Origin: Carboxylicivirga marina
Lineage (GTDB): Bacteria > Bacteroidota > Bacteroidia > Bacteroidales > Marinilabiliaceae
Direction of reading: 5' to 3'
DNA: 41,699 nt
Assembly: GCF_016612505.1 (NCBI RefSeq)
Contig: NZ_JAENRR010000045.1
Coordinates: forward strand, 1 to 41,699
The position numbers and the translations under genes were made by a program. Positions 31,449-41,039 of the stretch are shown here, piece by piece; within the stretch, counting starts at the first letter, position 1, and every line of letters begins with the position of its first letter. The notes under the pieces are model-generated. The model saw only the letters and a list, made by a program, of their open reading frames with translations, was not told the DNA's origin and did no database searches.

Positions 31449-32996
31449 ATGAAGAAAACCATTATCTTTTTTATTGTTGCGCTCTTGTTCATAGGGTGTT
31501 CTAGAAGAGTTCAGAAGGCTGAGAAACCTAATATTCTGTTTATCATGTCTGATGATCATACTTCACAAGCATGGGGGATTTACGGAGGTGTATTGAAGGA
31601 CTATGTTCACGCACCTAATATCAATCGTTTGGCCGATGAGGGTGTAGTCCTGGATAATTGTTTTTGTACAAATTCCATATGTGTGCCCAGCAGGGCAACG
31701 ATCTTAACCGGTCAGTATTCGCACCGTAATGGCGTTTATATGTTGCGCGACAAGGCCAGACAGGATAGTTTAAATATTGCCAAGGTACTAAATGAAGCCG
31801 GTTATCAGACTGCTATTGTTGGTAAATGGCATCTGAAAACACAACCTCAGGGCTTTGATTATTTCAATGTACTACCTGATCAGGGAGTATATCATAATCC
31901 TGTTTTAAAATCAAAAGAAAATTGGCAGGATGGCTACAAAGGCGGTAAGGTATATGAAGGCTTTTCAACCGATGTGATAACGGACCTGACCATCGACTGG
32001 CTGGATAAAAGAGATGAGTCTAAACCATTTATGATGATGTGTCACTTTAAGGCCACACATGAGCCTTTTGATTTCCCTGATCGCTTTAAAAATCTTTACG
32101 ATGATGTTGAGATACCAGAACCGGCTTCCTTGTATGATTTTGACCCGAGGGTGAGCGGACGAACTTTTATAGGGCAATCTCTGGAAAAACTGGCCTGGCG
32201 ATGGGAAACGGCTTCAAAAGATCCGGATAAGTGGTGGTGTAAATACCCTGAATTGCCTTTCTCAACAGAAAATTTGGATTCCGTCGCTGCCCGAAAAAAG
32301 ACCTACCAAAAACTGGTAAAAGACTTTATGCGCTGCGGTGCAACAATCGACGATAATATTGGACGCCTACTTGATTACCTAAAAGCACAAGGGCTGGATG
32401 AAAACACCGTTGTGATATATACTTCGGATCAGGGTTATTTCCTGGGTGAACATGGCTTTTTTGATAAGCGTATGATTTTGGAAGAGTCACTGCGTATGCC
32501 TTTTGTGATAAAGTACCCTCAGGAGATTGAAGGAGGTAAACGAATTCAGGATATCATTCTGAATATTGACTTCGCAGCTCTTTTTGCCGATTATGCGGGA
32601 GTAAAAAGTGTTGAATCGTTTCAAGGGAAAAGTTTCAGAGATAATCTGAAAGGAAATACCAAGGATGGCTGGCGAAAGTCGATGTATTACCGTTACTGGG
32701 AGCATTCGCCCGATCGTCCGGCACATATCGGTATTAGAAATGAACAGCATAAGTTGATTTTCTTTTATGGTCGGGCAATGGATGAAGATTCTGATGTTCA
32801 ATCGACTCTGCCAGCATGGGAGTTCTATGACTTGGTGAATGATCCGAATGAATTGCATAATGCCTATGCCGATGAGTCATATGCTGATGTTATTAGGGAG
32901 ATGAAGGAAGAGTTGAAGAAACAAAGAAGAGAATTGGGAGATGATGACAGGGAACGCACTTGGATAAAAGATATTATTGATCAACACTTAAACTAA
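31449..32996 (+). CDS. S1-type sulfatase lipoprotein, GlcNAc-6-sulfatase-like
   Basis: The ATG at 31449 is chosen since it opens a lipoprotein signal (MKKTIIFFIVALLFIGC, Cys17); the longer frame would add 17 residues overlapping the GH2 relic. The protein has 515 residues. Motifs: ILFIMSDDHTSQAWGIYGG, CVPSR with Cys78 as the formylglycine site, VGKWHLK, MMCHFKATHEPF and YTSDQGYFLGEHGFFDKR with EESLRMPFVI. The last block is the signature of the group containing bacterial N-acetylglucosamine-6-O-sulfatases and related iduronate/choline-type enzymes. This fits a HexNAc-containing substrate but is not proof of specificity. The next gene starts 6 bases downstream. Confidence 0.92.
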   Translation: MKKTIIFFIVALLFIGCSRRVQKAEKPNILFIMSDDHTSQAWGIYGGVLKDYVHAPNINRLADEGVVLDNCFCTNSICVPSRATILTGQYSHRNGVYMLRDKARQDSLNIAKVLNEAGYQTAIVGKWHLKTQPQGFDYFNVLPDQGVYHNPVLKSKENWQDGYKGGKVYEGFSTDVITDLTIDWLDKRDESKPFMMMCHFKATHEPFDFPDRFKNLYDDVEIPEPASLYDFDPRVSGRTFIGQSLEKLAWRWETASKDPDKWWCKYPELPFSTENLDSVAARKKTYQKLVKDFMRCGATIDDNIGRLLDYLKAQGLDENTVVIYTSDQGYFLGEHGFFDKRMILEESLRMPFVIKYPQEIEGGKRIQDIILNIDFAALFADYAGVKSVESFQGKSFRDNLKGNTKDGWRKSMYYRYWEHSPDRPAHIGIRNEQHKLIFFYGRAMDEDSDVQSTLPAWEFYDLVNDPNELHNAYADESYADVIREMKEELKKQRRELGDDDRERTWIKDIIDQHLN

Positions 32997-33002
32997 ATAA
33001 AG

Positions 33003-36000
33003 ATGTTTGTGATAAGAATTGTTTGTGCATTGTTGATTTGCAGCATTTTCATGGCATGCAACCAAAGCACCGAACAGGAGCCGACGCCAAATGTTGTGAT
33101 CTTCTTTTTGGATGATTCCGGGTGGAGTGATTTCTCGCCCTTTGGCGAAGAGCACCATGTAACACCTAATGTGCAAAAGTTAGCTGATGAAGGCTGTACT
33201 TTTACCAATTTTTATGTGCCTCAGGCGATTTGTTCTGCATCAAGGGCTGCTTTAATGACAGGTTGTTATCCCGGGCGTACAAAAGTATTCGGAGCTCATG
33301 GTCCAGGAGAAGTCGGGTTGGATCCAAGCTACACAACCATGGGAGAGATATTTCAGAAAGGGGGTTATAAAACAGGTGTTTTTGGAAAATGGCATATTGG
33401 CGATACACCTGCTACACGGCCTGCAAACCGGGGGTTTGACGAATCGGCTGGTTTGATGTATTCCAATGACATGTGGGAGCATCATGCAACGGCTCCTAAA
33501 TATTGGGGGCAATGGCCATTGCAATATTGGAAAAACAATGAGGTGGTGATTGATAAGATTACCCCTGAGCATCAGGAGCAATTAACGCAGATGGCGACTA
33601 AAGAGTCCTTGTCCTTTATTAAGAAACATAAGGATCAGCCTTTCTTCTTGTATGTACCATACTCAATGCCACATGTACCTTTGTATTGCAGTAACGAATT
33701 TAAAGGAAAATCAGGTACAGGCTTATATGGAGATGTATTAATGGAAATAGATTGGTCTGTTGGGAAAATATTAACACAGATCAAAGAAAGCGGACTGGAG
33801 GATAATACCATTGTTGTTTTTTCATCCGATAATGGCCCCTGGGCTGTATATGGCGAACATGCTGGTTTTACTCCTTTCAGAGAAGCTAAAGCAACCTCTT
33901 TCGATGGAGGTGTCAAGTCAGCTTGCATTATTAAATATCCTGGACAGATTAAGCAAGGCAGTACTAATGCTGGTTTATTCTGTTCCATTGATTTGTTACC
34001 TAGTCTGTCGGCAATAACAGGTGTAGGTTTACCACCTGATTTAATTGATGGTAAAGATGTATCGCCATTAATTTTAGGTGATTCATCCTTTAAAAATCCG
34101 CATAAATATTACGCTATCAGCAGGGGTAATAACCTTGAAAGTATTATTAGTAGTGACGGAAAGTGGAAATTGCACTTGCCACATAAATATCATACTGTCA
34201 TTGAAGGTGGTAAAGACGGAATGGCTGGTAAACAGGAAAATAAAGAGATAGCTTTGTCTCTTTTTAAATTAGTAGATGATCCAACAGAATCTGAAAATGT
34301 GATAAATGAATATCCTGAGATCGCTGAGGAATTAAAGGGATTTGGAGAAATCCATTATTCGAATTTTTTTAGTAATAAAGAGGAAAAAGCACTTGACTTA
34401 GTAGAAAATTTGAGCTTAAAGGGGTATGACGATGAACACGAAGAATATCCTTCTTTAGTGACAGATGGAAATGGTCAAATGTGGACCTTTGCGCTACGAA
34501 GAATAAGCTATCCTGAAAATACAGAATTAATATCTGCATATCATTTTGATGGAAAAAAGTGGCAGGATGTAGATCCTATTACGACATCGACTGACAAATA
34601 TGAAGTGCCTGTAGCTGCATGTGCCAAGAATGGAAAACCTATTGTTGCTTGGGCTGAAATAAAAGGGCAGGATTGGATCATAAACGCCTCACGGATGACT
34701 ACTGATGGTTTTAGTACGCCACATGCTTTCCCTGTATCAAGTGGCAGATCAATCAATCCGGAATTATTGGCTTTAGAAGGAAGCAGAAACTGGATTGCCT
34801 GGGAAAATCTGCACAATGGTATATTTAAAATTTATATCAGCAAATTTGAAAACGGACAATGGTCCGAGCCTGTAATCATAGATAAAGGGAATAACAGTTG
34901 TTTTGACCCAAGTATGGCACAGGCTAAAAACGGTGATCTTTATGTGGCTTATGGTCTGACAAATGGCTTTCATCAAGACATAGAAATGACTATTCTGGAC
35001 GGTGAATCACTTCAAGTAAAAAAAGTTGTTCCTGTTGCTATTGGAGGTGGCCATAAGAATCGGGTAAATATAAATTCAAGACCAGCACTGGCTTTTGATG
35101 CATGGGACAATTTATGGATTAGCTACGAAAATAACAGAAATGCCAGTCGTTTTGAAGATGGTGATAATTACACAGGCGATCGCTGTTGTGCCATTTTATC
35201 CTATCAAAACGGCAAGATTGTAGAAGTGCAGAATAAGGATAAATGGTTGTTTTCGGGAGTGAATGATCATATTCCGACCTTTTTTAAAGATAATAATGGT
35301 AACCTGTTTTTAGCCACGCACTGTGGTGGTGATTTTTCAAATAATGGTTGGAAATATCGCTTGTCATGGTTGGATCCGGGAAAAGGCTGGCAGGAGCCTG
35401 TTACTTTGTTTGATACAAAAATAAAGGGTCTGATGAATGCGCCCGCCTTGGCTTTTGATGGCAAGGGTGATTTGTGGCTGGCCACAATAAACGAAAAAAC
35501 CATTAAAAACAATCCAAATGAGCATTCATGTGATATTCAGCATGCGCGATTAACGGAGTTGAATGTGATGCGGTTTGTTGCACCAAATTTATCAGGCAAG
35601 TATAATACTGTTTCATTTACCAAAACAACGGTTGAGGAGTTTACTCCGGATGAGAAGAGCATCGGAACTTATAGCGGGCACCCTAGAGTTGAAAGACGAA
35701 AAATGACCATTAATGGTGAAGCCTATACTTTATTATACGGAAATCTCCATGAGCATTCAAACAGCTCCAATTGCTGGCCTGCAGGAACTGATGGCACCTT
35801 GCATGATGATTATCGCTTTGGTATGTATTCTGAGGCTTACGACTTCTTTGGCATGACGGATCATGATGCAAGCACAAGCGAAATATATTGGCGCAGAAAC
35901 CTGAGGATGGCAGACTTTTATAATGAGTCGGATAATTTCGTTGCCATTCCGGCTATTGAATGGGCGCTTCAGTCAGATCGTGCACTTGATGATATTCAGC

Positions 36001-36794
36001 ATGGTGCCGGACATTACAATATAATTTTTGCCAGCACAACCGATGCCCAAAAATATACGCGCAATAAGCATGAATTATATAGTGCATTTACGCCTGAATC
36101 AAGCCCAAGTCCCAGGTTGTGGGCAATGTTAGATAAAAATGATATTGAGTGCGTAACAATTCCTCATCATGTGGCCGATGAAGTGCATCCGCTTGACTGG
36201 AATGTTTACAATCCGAAATATGTTCCCATTGTAGATATCTTTCAGTGCAGGGGTAACCATGAGTACAGAGGCTGTCCAAGAGAAAACAATGTAAGCCGAC
36301 ATACCACAACCAAATATGACAGAGCTTTTGTAGATTATGCATTGAGAGATAAAAAATACAAAATGGGATTTATTGCCAGTGGCGATCACAATAACATGGG
36401 TGTTGGTTTGGCGGGACTTTGGGTTAAAGAAGTGAGTCGTAAAGGCATTATTGAAGCACTGCGAAGCAGGCGTACTTTTGCCACTACGGGCGATAAGATT
36501 TTTATTGATTTGAAAATGAATGAAACTATAATGGGGGAGACCTGCAATATTGATCAGGAGCCAAAACTGACAATAGAAGTTGTTGGTCAATATCCATTAG
36601 AAAAAGTTGAAATACTTCGAAACAGTAAGGTGATCCATGTTTTTGATATTGAGGATGGTGGGGCAGCCTTTAAGGGCGTTTACACAGATAAGGATTACAA
36701 AGACGAGAAGGAGGTATTGTATTACTATATCCGTGCTACTCAAAAAAATAACGAACTGGCATGGTCAAGCCCTATCTGGGTAGAAAAGAAATAA
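33003..36794 (+). CDS. Three-part fusion: S1 sulfatase, beta-propeller, PHP/DUF3604-like hydrolase
   Basis: One uninterrupted 1263-residue frame. Residues 1-19 are a lipoprotein signal (SIFMAC). Residues ~28-455 are a sulfatase: VVIFFLDDSGWSDF, CSASR with Cys77 as the formylglycine site, FGKWHIGD, FSSDNGPW and FDGGVKSACIIKYPG. Residues ~475-840 hold six or seven blade-like repeats (YPSLVTDGNGQMWTFA, PSMAQAKNGDLYVAYG, RPALAFDAWDNLWISY, APALAFDGKGDLWLAT), suggesting a beta-propeller. Residues ~905-1263 resemble DUF3604/PHP hydrolases: YGNLHEHSNSS (His916, His918), GMTDHD (Asp953, His954), IPHH (1055-1056) and SGDHNN (Asp1128, His1129) would form the metal site. The propeller may bind glycan, and the PHP part may be a phosphoesterase or other metal hydrolase acting on the same substrate. 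It is tightly packed between a sulfatase (6-base gap) and a GH20 (26-base gap). Confidence 0.85.
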   Translation: MFVIRIVCALLICSIFMACNQSTEQEPTPNVVIFFLDDSGWSDFSPFGEEHHVTPNVQKLADEGCTFTNFYVPQAICSASRAALMTGCYPGRTKVFGAHGPGEVGLDPSYTTMGEIFQKGGYKTGVFGKWHIGDTPATRPANRGFDESAGLMYSNDMWEHHATAPKYWGQWPLQYWKNNEVVIDKITPEHQEQLTQMATKESLSFIKKHKDQPFFLYVPYSMPHVPLYCSNEFKGKSGTGLYGDVLMEIDWSVGKILTQIKESGLEDNTIVVFSSDNGPWAVYGEHAGFTPFREAKATSFDGGVKSACIIKYPGQIKQGSTNAGLFCSIDLLPSLSAITGVGLPPDLIDGKDVSPLILGDSSFKNPHKYYAISRGNNLESIISSDGKWKLHLPHKYHTVIEGGKDGMAGKQENKEIALSLFKLVDDPTESENVINEYPEIAEELKGFGEIHYSNFFSNKEEKALDLVENLSLKGYDDEHEEYPSLVTDGNGQMWTFALRRISYPENTELISAYHFDGKKWQDVDPITTSTDKYEVPVAACAKNGKPIVAWAEIKGQDWIINASRMTTDGFSTPHAFPVSSGRSINPELLALEGSRNWIAWENLHNGIFKIYISKFENGQWSEPVIIDKGNNSCFDPSMAQAKNGDLYVAYGLTNGFHQDIEMTILDGESLQVKKVVPVAIGGGHKNRVNINSRPALAFDAWDNLWISYENNRNASRFEDGDNYTGDRCCAILSYQNGKIVEVQNKDKWLFSGVNDHIPTFFKDNNGNLFLATHCGGDFSNNGWKYRLSWLDPGKGWQEPVTLFDTKIKGLMNAPALAFDGKGDLWLATINEKTIKNNPNEHSCDIQHARLTELNVMRFVAPNLSGKYNTVSFTKTTVEEFTPDEKSIGTYSGHPRVERRKMTINGEAYTLLYGNLHEHSNSSNCWPAGTDGTLHDDYRFGMYSEAYDFFGMTDHDASTSEIYWRRNLRMADFYNESDNFVAIPAIEWALQSDRALDDIQHGAGHYNIIFASTTDAQKYTRNKHELYSAFTPESSPSPRLWAMLDKNDIECVTIPHHVADEVHPLDWNVYNPKYVPIVDIFQCRGNHEYRGCPRENNVSRHTTTKYDRAFVDYALRDKKYKMGFIASGDHNNMGVGLAGLWVKEVSRKGIIEALRSRRTFATTGDKIFIDLKMNETIMGETCNIDQEPKLTIEVVGQYPLEKVEILRNSKVIHVFDIEDGGAAFKGVYTDKDYKDEKEVLYYYIRATQKNNELAWSSPIWVEKK

Positions 36795-36820
36795 AAGTGT
36801 TTTTTTTAAATAGAGAAAGA

Positions 36821-39151
36821 ATGATATTACATACATACATGAGGTGCATTGTTTTAATGGTTGTGCTACAGTTCTATCAAAATGGTTTAGCACAAGCTCC
36901 CATTAATGTTATACCAATGCCCAACCAGGTACACTATCAGGAAGGTAGTTTTGATATTAATGCGAGAACAATAGTTGTAGGTGATGATAAGGTGTTAATC
37001 AAGCAATGCCAGCAATTAATTAAAGCTGCAACAGGCTTTAACCTGAATACTGCTGAGACCTCAGATCTGGATAACAATGTAATTAAGCTGGAGCTAAATG
37101 ATGCTTCAGTTGGTGCATCAAATGAGGCGTATTCTCTGTCCATTAATAGTAATGGTGTTTTTATTCGTGGTGGTGTACATGGTATATTCAATGGTTTGCA
37201 AACACTAAGGCAGTTATTTATTCCTGCCAGTGGTGTTCATCGTAGCTCATCCACCTTGGCTTACCTTAGTATTGAAGATGAGCCTCGTTTTTCATGGAGA
37301 GGATTAATGTTGGATGTATCTCGTCATTTTTATCCGGTTGAAGATATCAAGCGCTTTATCGATTACCTGGCCTTTCACAAAATGAATGTGTTTCACTGGC
37401 ACCTGGTGGATAATCAGGGTTGGCGCATCGAAATAAAGAAATACCCCCGCTTAACAGAAGTGGGAGCATGGCGTCCAGATCGGGAGCATGAACATTGGCG
37501 CACAAGAACATGGCCTTCTGATGATGAAGCTAAAAGCTATGGGGGTTATTATACACAGGATGAGATAAGGGATATAGTGGCCTATGCAAAAGAACGATTT
37601 GTTACCGTTGTGCCTGAAATTGAAATGCCGGCTCATGTGTATAGCGCCCTGGCGGCCTATCCCGAATACTCCTGCTTTAACAATGACATTAAAGTACCAG
37701 CAGGTGCCAATTGGCCTAACTATGAAATTTATTGTGCCGGTAAGGAATCAACCTTTGGGTTTTTAGAAGATGTACTTCATGAAGTCATGGATCTGTTTCC
37801 ATCTGAATACATTCATATTGGTGGTGACGAAGCAGATTATGCCCAATGGGAAAAGTGCCCCGACTGTCAGGCGCGAATAAAGTCTGAAAACTTGAGTGAT
37901 GAAAAAGAACTGCAAAGCTATTTTATTAAGCGCATCGATCAGTTCTTAGGTGAAAATAACCGCAAGTTGCTTGGTTGGGATGAAATACTCTATGGTGGTT
38001 TGGCAAAGAACGCAACGGTCATGTATTGGCGAGGATGGCACAAGGATGCACCGAAGGAAGCTACTTCAACTGGCAATAACATGATCATGACCACCAATAA
38101 CTATTGTTATTTTAATTATTATCAGGGTGATCGTATGCACGAACCCTTGGCACGAAAATTTAACATTCCTATTTCAAAGGTTTATAACTGGCAGGTTATT
38201 CCTGAAGGGCTAAACGAAGAAGAGCAACAAAGAATTTTGGGTGCTCAGGCTAACTTGTGGGGTGAATATATTCAGCATTCTAAAATAGCAGAAGAAATGG
38301 TTTTTCCCCGCTTAGCGGCTCTTTCAGAAAGTCTTTGGACAATGCCGGATAATAAAAACTGGGATTCATTTTGCCAAAGGGTGCCTCATCTATTCCGCTG
38401 GTATGATGTTATGGATCTGAATTACTCTAAAGCGATATTCTTGCCTAAGGTAAATGCAAATACCGACTCTCTTGATAATAACCAGATTGTTGTAGAATTG
38501 CATAAAGAAAGCAGTATTGGCAAGATACATTACGAATTAAATGGAGAAACGCCAACAAGCTCTTCTCCGGTATATACGATTCCGCTTAAGCTAACATCTA
38601 CTACAGCCCTGAAAGCCGCCACTTTTATAGATGATGACATGGCAGGAGACATTACTGAGCGCTTGTTTGATTTTCATAAAGCCTACCGGGCACAAATTGT
38701 TCTAAAAGAAAGCTATCATAAAGATTACACAGCAGGAGGTGATATGGGTTTGCTGGATGGTTTGCAAGGGACAAAAAATATGAAGGATGGGCATTGGCAA
38801 GGTTTTTATATGAACGATTTTTCTGCAGTAATTGATCTGAATAAAAAACAAGAACTCACACAGGCAAGTATCACTTGTTTGCAATCAGCTACGAGTGGTA
38901 TTTATCTTCCCAAAGAGATGAGTCTTGAAATTTCAATGAATGGGAAGCAGTGGAAGAGTATTGAAACAATAAGTCATGATATATCTTCAAAATATAACGG
39001 TGATGTAATCTATAAATTCAGCTTTGACAATTTGAACGCAAAAGCCCGATACATTCGTATCTCTGCAGTTAATTTAAAACAAGCACCTGTGAGTGCCCTG
39101 GAAAAACGTTTAAATGCATGGATATTTATTGATGAAATAAAAGTGTGGTAG
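36821..39151 (+). CDS. GH20 beta-N-acetylhexosaminidase with C-terminal accessory domains
   Basis: The ATG at 36821 is preferred; an upstream frame would overlap the previous gene, and the ATG at 36839 is also possible. Signal peptide ends near GLAQA, with no lipobox, so it is probably periplasmic. From 36821 (776 aa): GH20b domain (~27-150), catalytic barrel with WRGLMLDVSRHFYPVEDIK, WHLVDNQGWRIEIKKYP, PEIEMPAHVYSAL and the catalytic pair Asp336-Glu337 in HIGGDEADYAQW. After ~540 come a chitobiase C-terminal Ig-like domain (YELNGETPTSSSPVY) and a discoidin-like (F5/8 type C) domain containing MGLLDGLQGTKNMKDGHWQGF and ARYIRISAVNL. It has the long multi-domain form seen in many PUL GH20 enzymes. 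It should cut terminal beta-HexNAc. Confidence 0.94.
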   Translation: MILHTYMRCIVLMVVLQFYQNGLAQAPINVIPMPNQVHYQEGSFDINARTIVVGDDKVLIKQCQQLIKAATGFNLNTAETSDLDNNVIKLELNDASVGASNEAYSLSINSNGVFIRGGVHGIFNGLQTLRQLFIPASGVHRSSSTLAYLSIEDEPRFSWRGLMLDVSRHFYPVEDIKRFIDYLAFHKMNVFHWHLVDNQGWRIEIKKYPRLTEVGAWRPDREHEHWRTRTWPSDDEAKSYGGYYTQDEIRDIVAYAKERFVTVVPEIEMPAHVYSALAAYPEYSCFNNDIKVPAGANWPNYEIYCAGKESTFGFLEDVLHEVMDLFPSEYIHIGGDEADYAQWEKCPDCQARIKSENLSDEKELQSYFIKRIDQFLGENNRKLLGWDEILYGGLAKNATVMYWRGWHKDAPKEATSTGNNMIMTTNNYCYFNYYQGDRMHEPLARKFNIPISKVYNWQVIPEGLNEEEQQRILGAQANLWGEYIQHSKIAEEMVFPRLAALSESLWTMPDNKNWDSFCQRVPHLFRWYDVMDLNYSKAIFLPKVNANTDSLDNNQIVVELHKESSIGKIHYELNGETPTSSSPVYTIPLKLTSTTALKAATFIDDDMAGDITERLFDFHKAYRAQIVLKESYHKDYTAGGDMGLLDGLQGTKNMKDGHWQGFYMNDFSAVIDLNKKQELTQASITCLQSATSGIYLPKEMSLEISMNGKQWKSIETISHDISSKYNGDVIYKFSFDNLNAKARYIRISAVNLKQAPVSALEKRLNAWIFIDEIKVW

Positions 39152-39394
39152 ATAATTCGAACATTGATAATGTAATGGAACAACCATGCAAATTTGATTA
39201 TCCAAATTGACACACAGGTGAATGATGGAATATATTTGGGACTTTCATTGTCATGAAAAAGTACCGACATAACGCCCTATATAGGACAAATACAACTTAA
39301 ATGATATCTTTAATTTGAAATGAAAGGGTTTTTACACAAACTCACGTTGTGCTGCATGCAGGAATTTGCATAGTAACTATTAAAATTTAAAAAT
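39152..39394. other. Intergenic region upstream of the fucosidase
   Basis: 243 bases without a supported gene. No convincing promoter motif was found. The gap is longer than those between the preceding enzyme genes, which suggests the fucosidase may be transcribed separately. Confidence 0.3.
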
Positions 39395-40759
39395 ATGAAG
39401 AGAAATTACATATTATTAATATCACTAATTTTGGTATTGCCAATCTATGTTCTCGGACAAAAAGAAGAAAATAATTCAAATGATAATGTTTTGAATTTTC
39501 TGAATTTAAAATTTGGAATGTTTATTCATTATAACATGGGCACCTATCAAGCAGAGCAATGGGCATATCCTTTTCATGACCCAAAAGATTTTAGACCATC
39601 ACAATTAGATTGTAATCAATGGGCGCAGGCAGCAAAATCATCGGGTATGCAATATGCCGTTTTTACCACCAAGCACCACGATGGTTTTTGCCTTTGGGAT
39701 ACAAAAGTTACCAATTACGACATTGCTTCCGCAGATAAAAAGTATAAGAACCTTGATATAGTAAAAGAATACACTGGTGCATTTCGTAATGCAGGAATTA
39801 AAGTTGGATTATATTTTTCGGTATGGGACAGACATCATGGAATTCAGCATGGTAACATGAACCAGATAAATATTAATTTTACCAAAGAACAATTAACTGA
39901 GTTGCTTACCAATTATGGCGATATAGCATGTATTGTTATCGATGGATGGGGGTCTAAATGGGGAGATGGTCCTGATTTTGAGGAACTACCATATAAAACT
40001 TTGGCAGAACATATACATTCAATTCAGCCCAACTGTTTGGTAATAAATCATAGTTGTCGTCCCGATTTAAATTACACACAAATAGTTCACTACGAGGCAA
40101 CGCATGGCCAGCATTGTCCGTTCGATAATACTATTCCATCACAGCAGGGACCGACACTTCAGTCAACTTGGTTTTGGGAAAAAGGTTATGAAAATCAAGA
40201 ATTAAAATCAGTTGATGAGGTTATTAAGGAACTGAATTTTGCAAATTCTCATTACTCAAATTACCTATTAAATGCTGCACCAAATGATAAAGGATTGATG
40301 GATGAAAACGTTTTAGTGCGGTTAAAAGAAATTGGTGATGCTATAACGCTTTCAGCACCATTAAAAAAATTGCCTGAAATTAAGCCAGTACACCTAGGAG
40401 TAGAGGTAATGGCATCTAGTTCATCGGGTAAAGAGTTCGGAGCTAATAATATTATTGATGCCGATTTGTTTACACGATGGCAGTATGCCGAGGGCGACGA
40501 GGAGAGATGGATAGAATTGGATTTTAAGTCACCAAAAACGTTTAACCGCGTTATATGTGGCGAATGGAAAAGAGCAGTTCAAGCCTTTAAAATTGAAGCT
40601 TTTATTAACGGAGAATGGAAATTACTGGTAACAGGAGAAAAGATTGGACACAATTTCAATGCTAGTTTTGAGACTATTTCTGCTCAAAAATATAGACTAA
40701 CAATTCTTAAAGCATCCAAACTTCCATATATTGCTGAATTAACTTTTGTAAAGTATTAA
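39395..40759 (+). CDS. GH29 alpha-L-fucosidase with discoidin-like domain
   Basis: The 454-residue protein has a signal peptide (MKRNYILLISLILVLPIYVLG). The GH29 barrel is clear: FLNLKFGMFIHYNMGTYQ, QYAVFTTKHHDGFCLWDTK, KVGLYFSVWDRHHG and Asp183 in IVIDGWGSKWG as the likely nucleophile. Then come LNAAPNDKGLMDENVLVRLKEIG and a C-terminal F5/8 type C domain (~325-454: FGANNIIDADLFTRWQ, WIELDFKSPKTFNRV). GH29 cleaves terminal alpha-L-fucose; a shape with this short barrel and a discoidin domain is typical of linkage-restricted (subfamily B-like) enzymes, though I am not sure of the assignment. The gene looks more AT-rich than the neighbouring GH20. It is the last intact gene in the window. Confidence 0.92.
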   Translation: MKRNYILLISLILVLPIYVLGQKEENNSNDNVLNFLNLKFGMFIHYNMGTYQAEQWAYPFHDPKDFRPSQLDCNQWAQAAKSSGMQYAVFTTKHHDGFCLWDTKVTNYDIASADKKYKNLDIVKEYTGAFRNAGIKVGLYFSVWDRHHGIQHGNMNQININFTKEQLTELLTNYGDIACIVIDGWGSKWGDGPDFEELPYKTLAEHIHSIQPNCLVINHSCRPDLNYTQIVHYEATHGQHCPFDNTIPSQQGPTLQSTWFWEKGYENQELKSVDEVIKELNFANSHYSNYLLNAAPNDKGLMDENVLVRLKEIGDAITLSAPLKKLPEIKPVHLGVEVMASSSSGKEFGANNIIDADLFTRWQYAEGDEERWIELDFKSPKTFNRVICGEWKRAVQAFKIEAFINGEWKLLVTGEKIGHNFNASFETISAQKYRLTILKASKLPYIAELTFVKY

Positions 40760-40844
40760 AATATTAAAGCACGACAGTCATACGCTAGAATAGAGCATAT
40801 AGCGTCTGTGGCTTTCAGTAAGTGCAGTTAGCTAATCGAACACC

Positions 40845-41039
40845 GCCAAATCTTTGATTTATGAACAATGTTTATTTTTTAAGGAGTTCATGATTTTCAA
40901 TTGGCTTTAAAAAGAAAAGATAAAAACAAATAAAAGATTTGGCTCAGTGAAGTTTTGGAAGGTTTGGTTCGTTAAATCGCCAAACGCTTCATATCTAGCC
41001 AATCGGAATGACCTGAGGAAATGTACTTCCAACATCCAG
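40845..41039. repeat. Repeat-like non-coding segment fused to a sulfatase remnant
   Basis: GCCAAATCTTT at 40845-40855 is repeated inverted at 40933-40943 (11 of 11), enclosing an A/T-rich 77-base spacer. The sequence to about 41035 has no convincing protein homology in any frame, although open frames exist on both strands. It abuts the truncated 5' end of the sulfatase remnant. It may be a dispersed intergenic element or the end of a lost mobile element. Confidence 0.35.
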
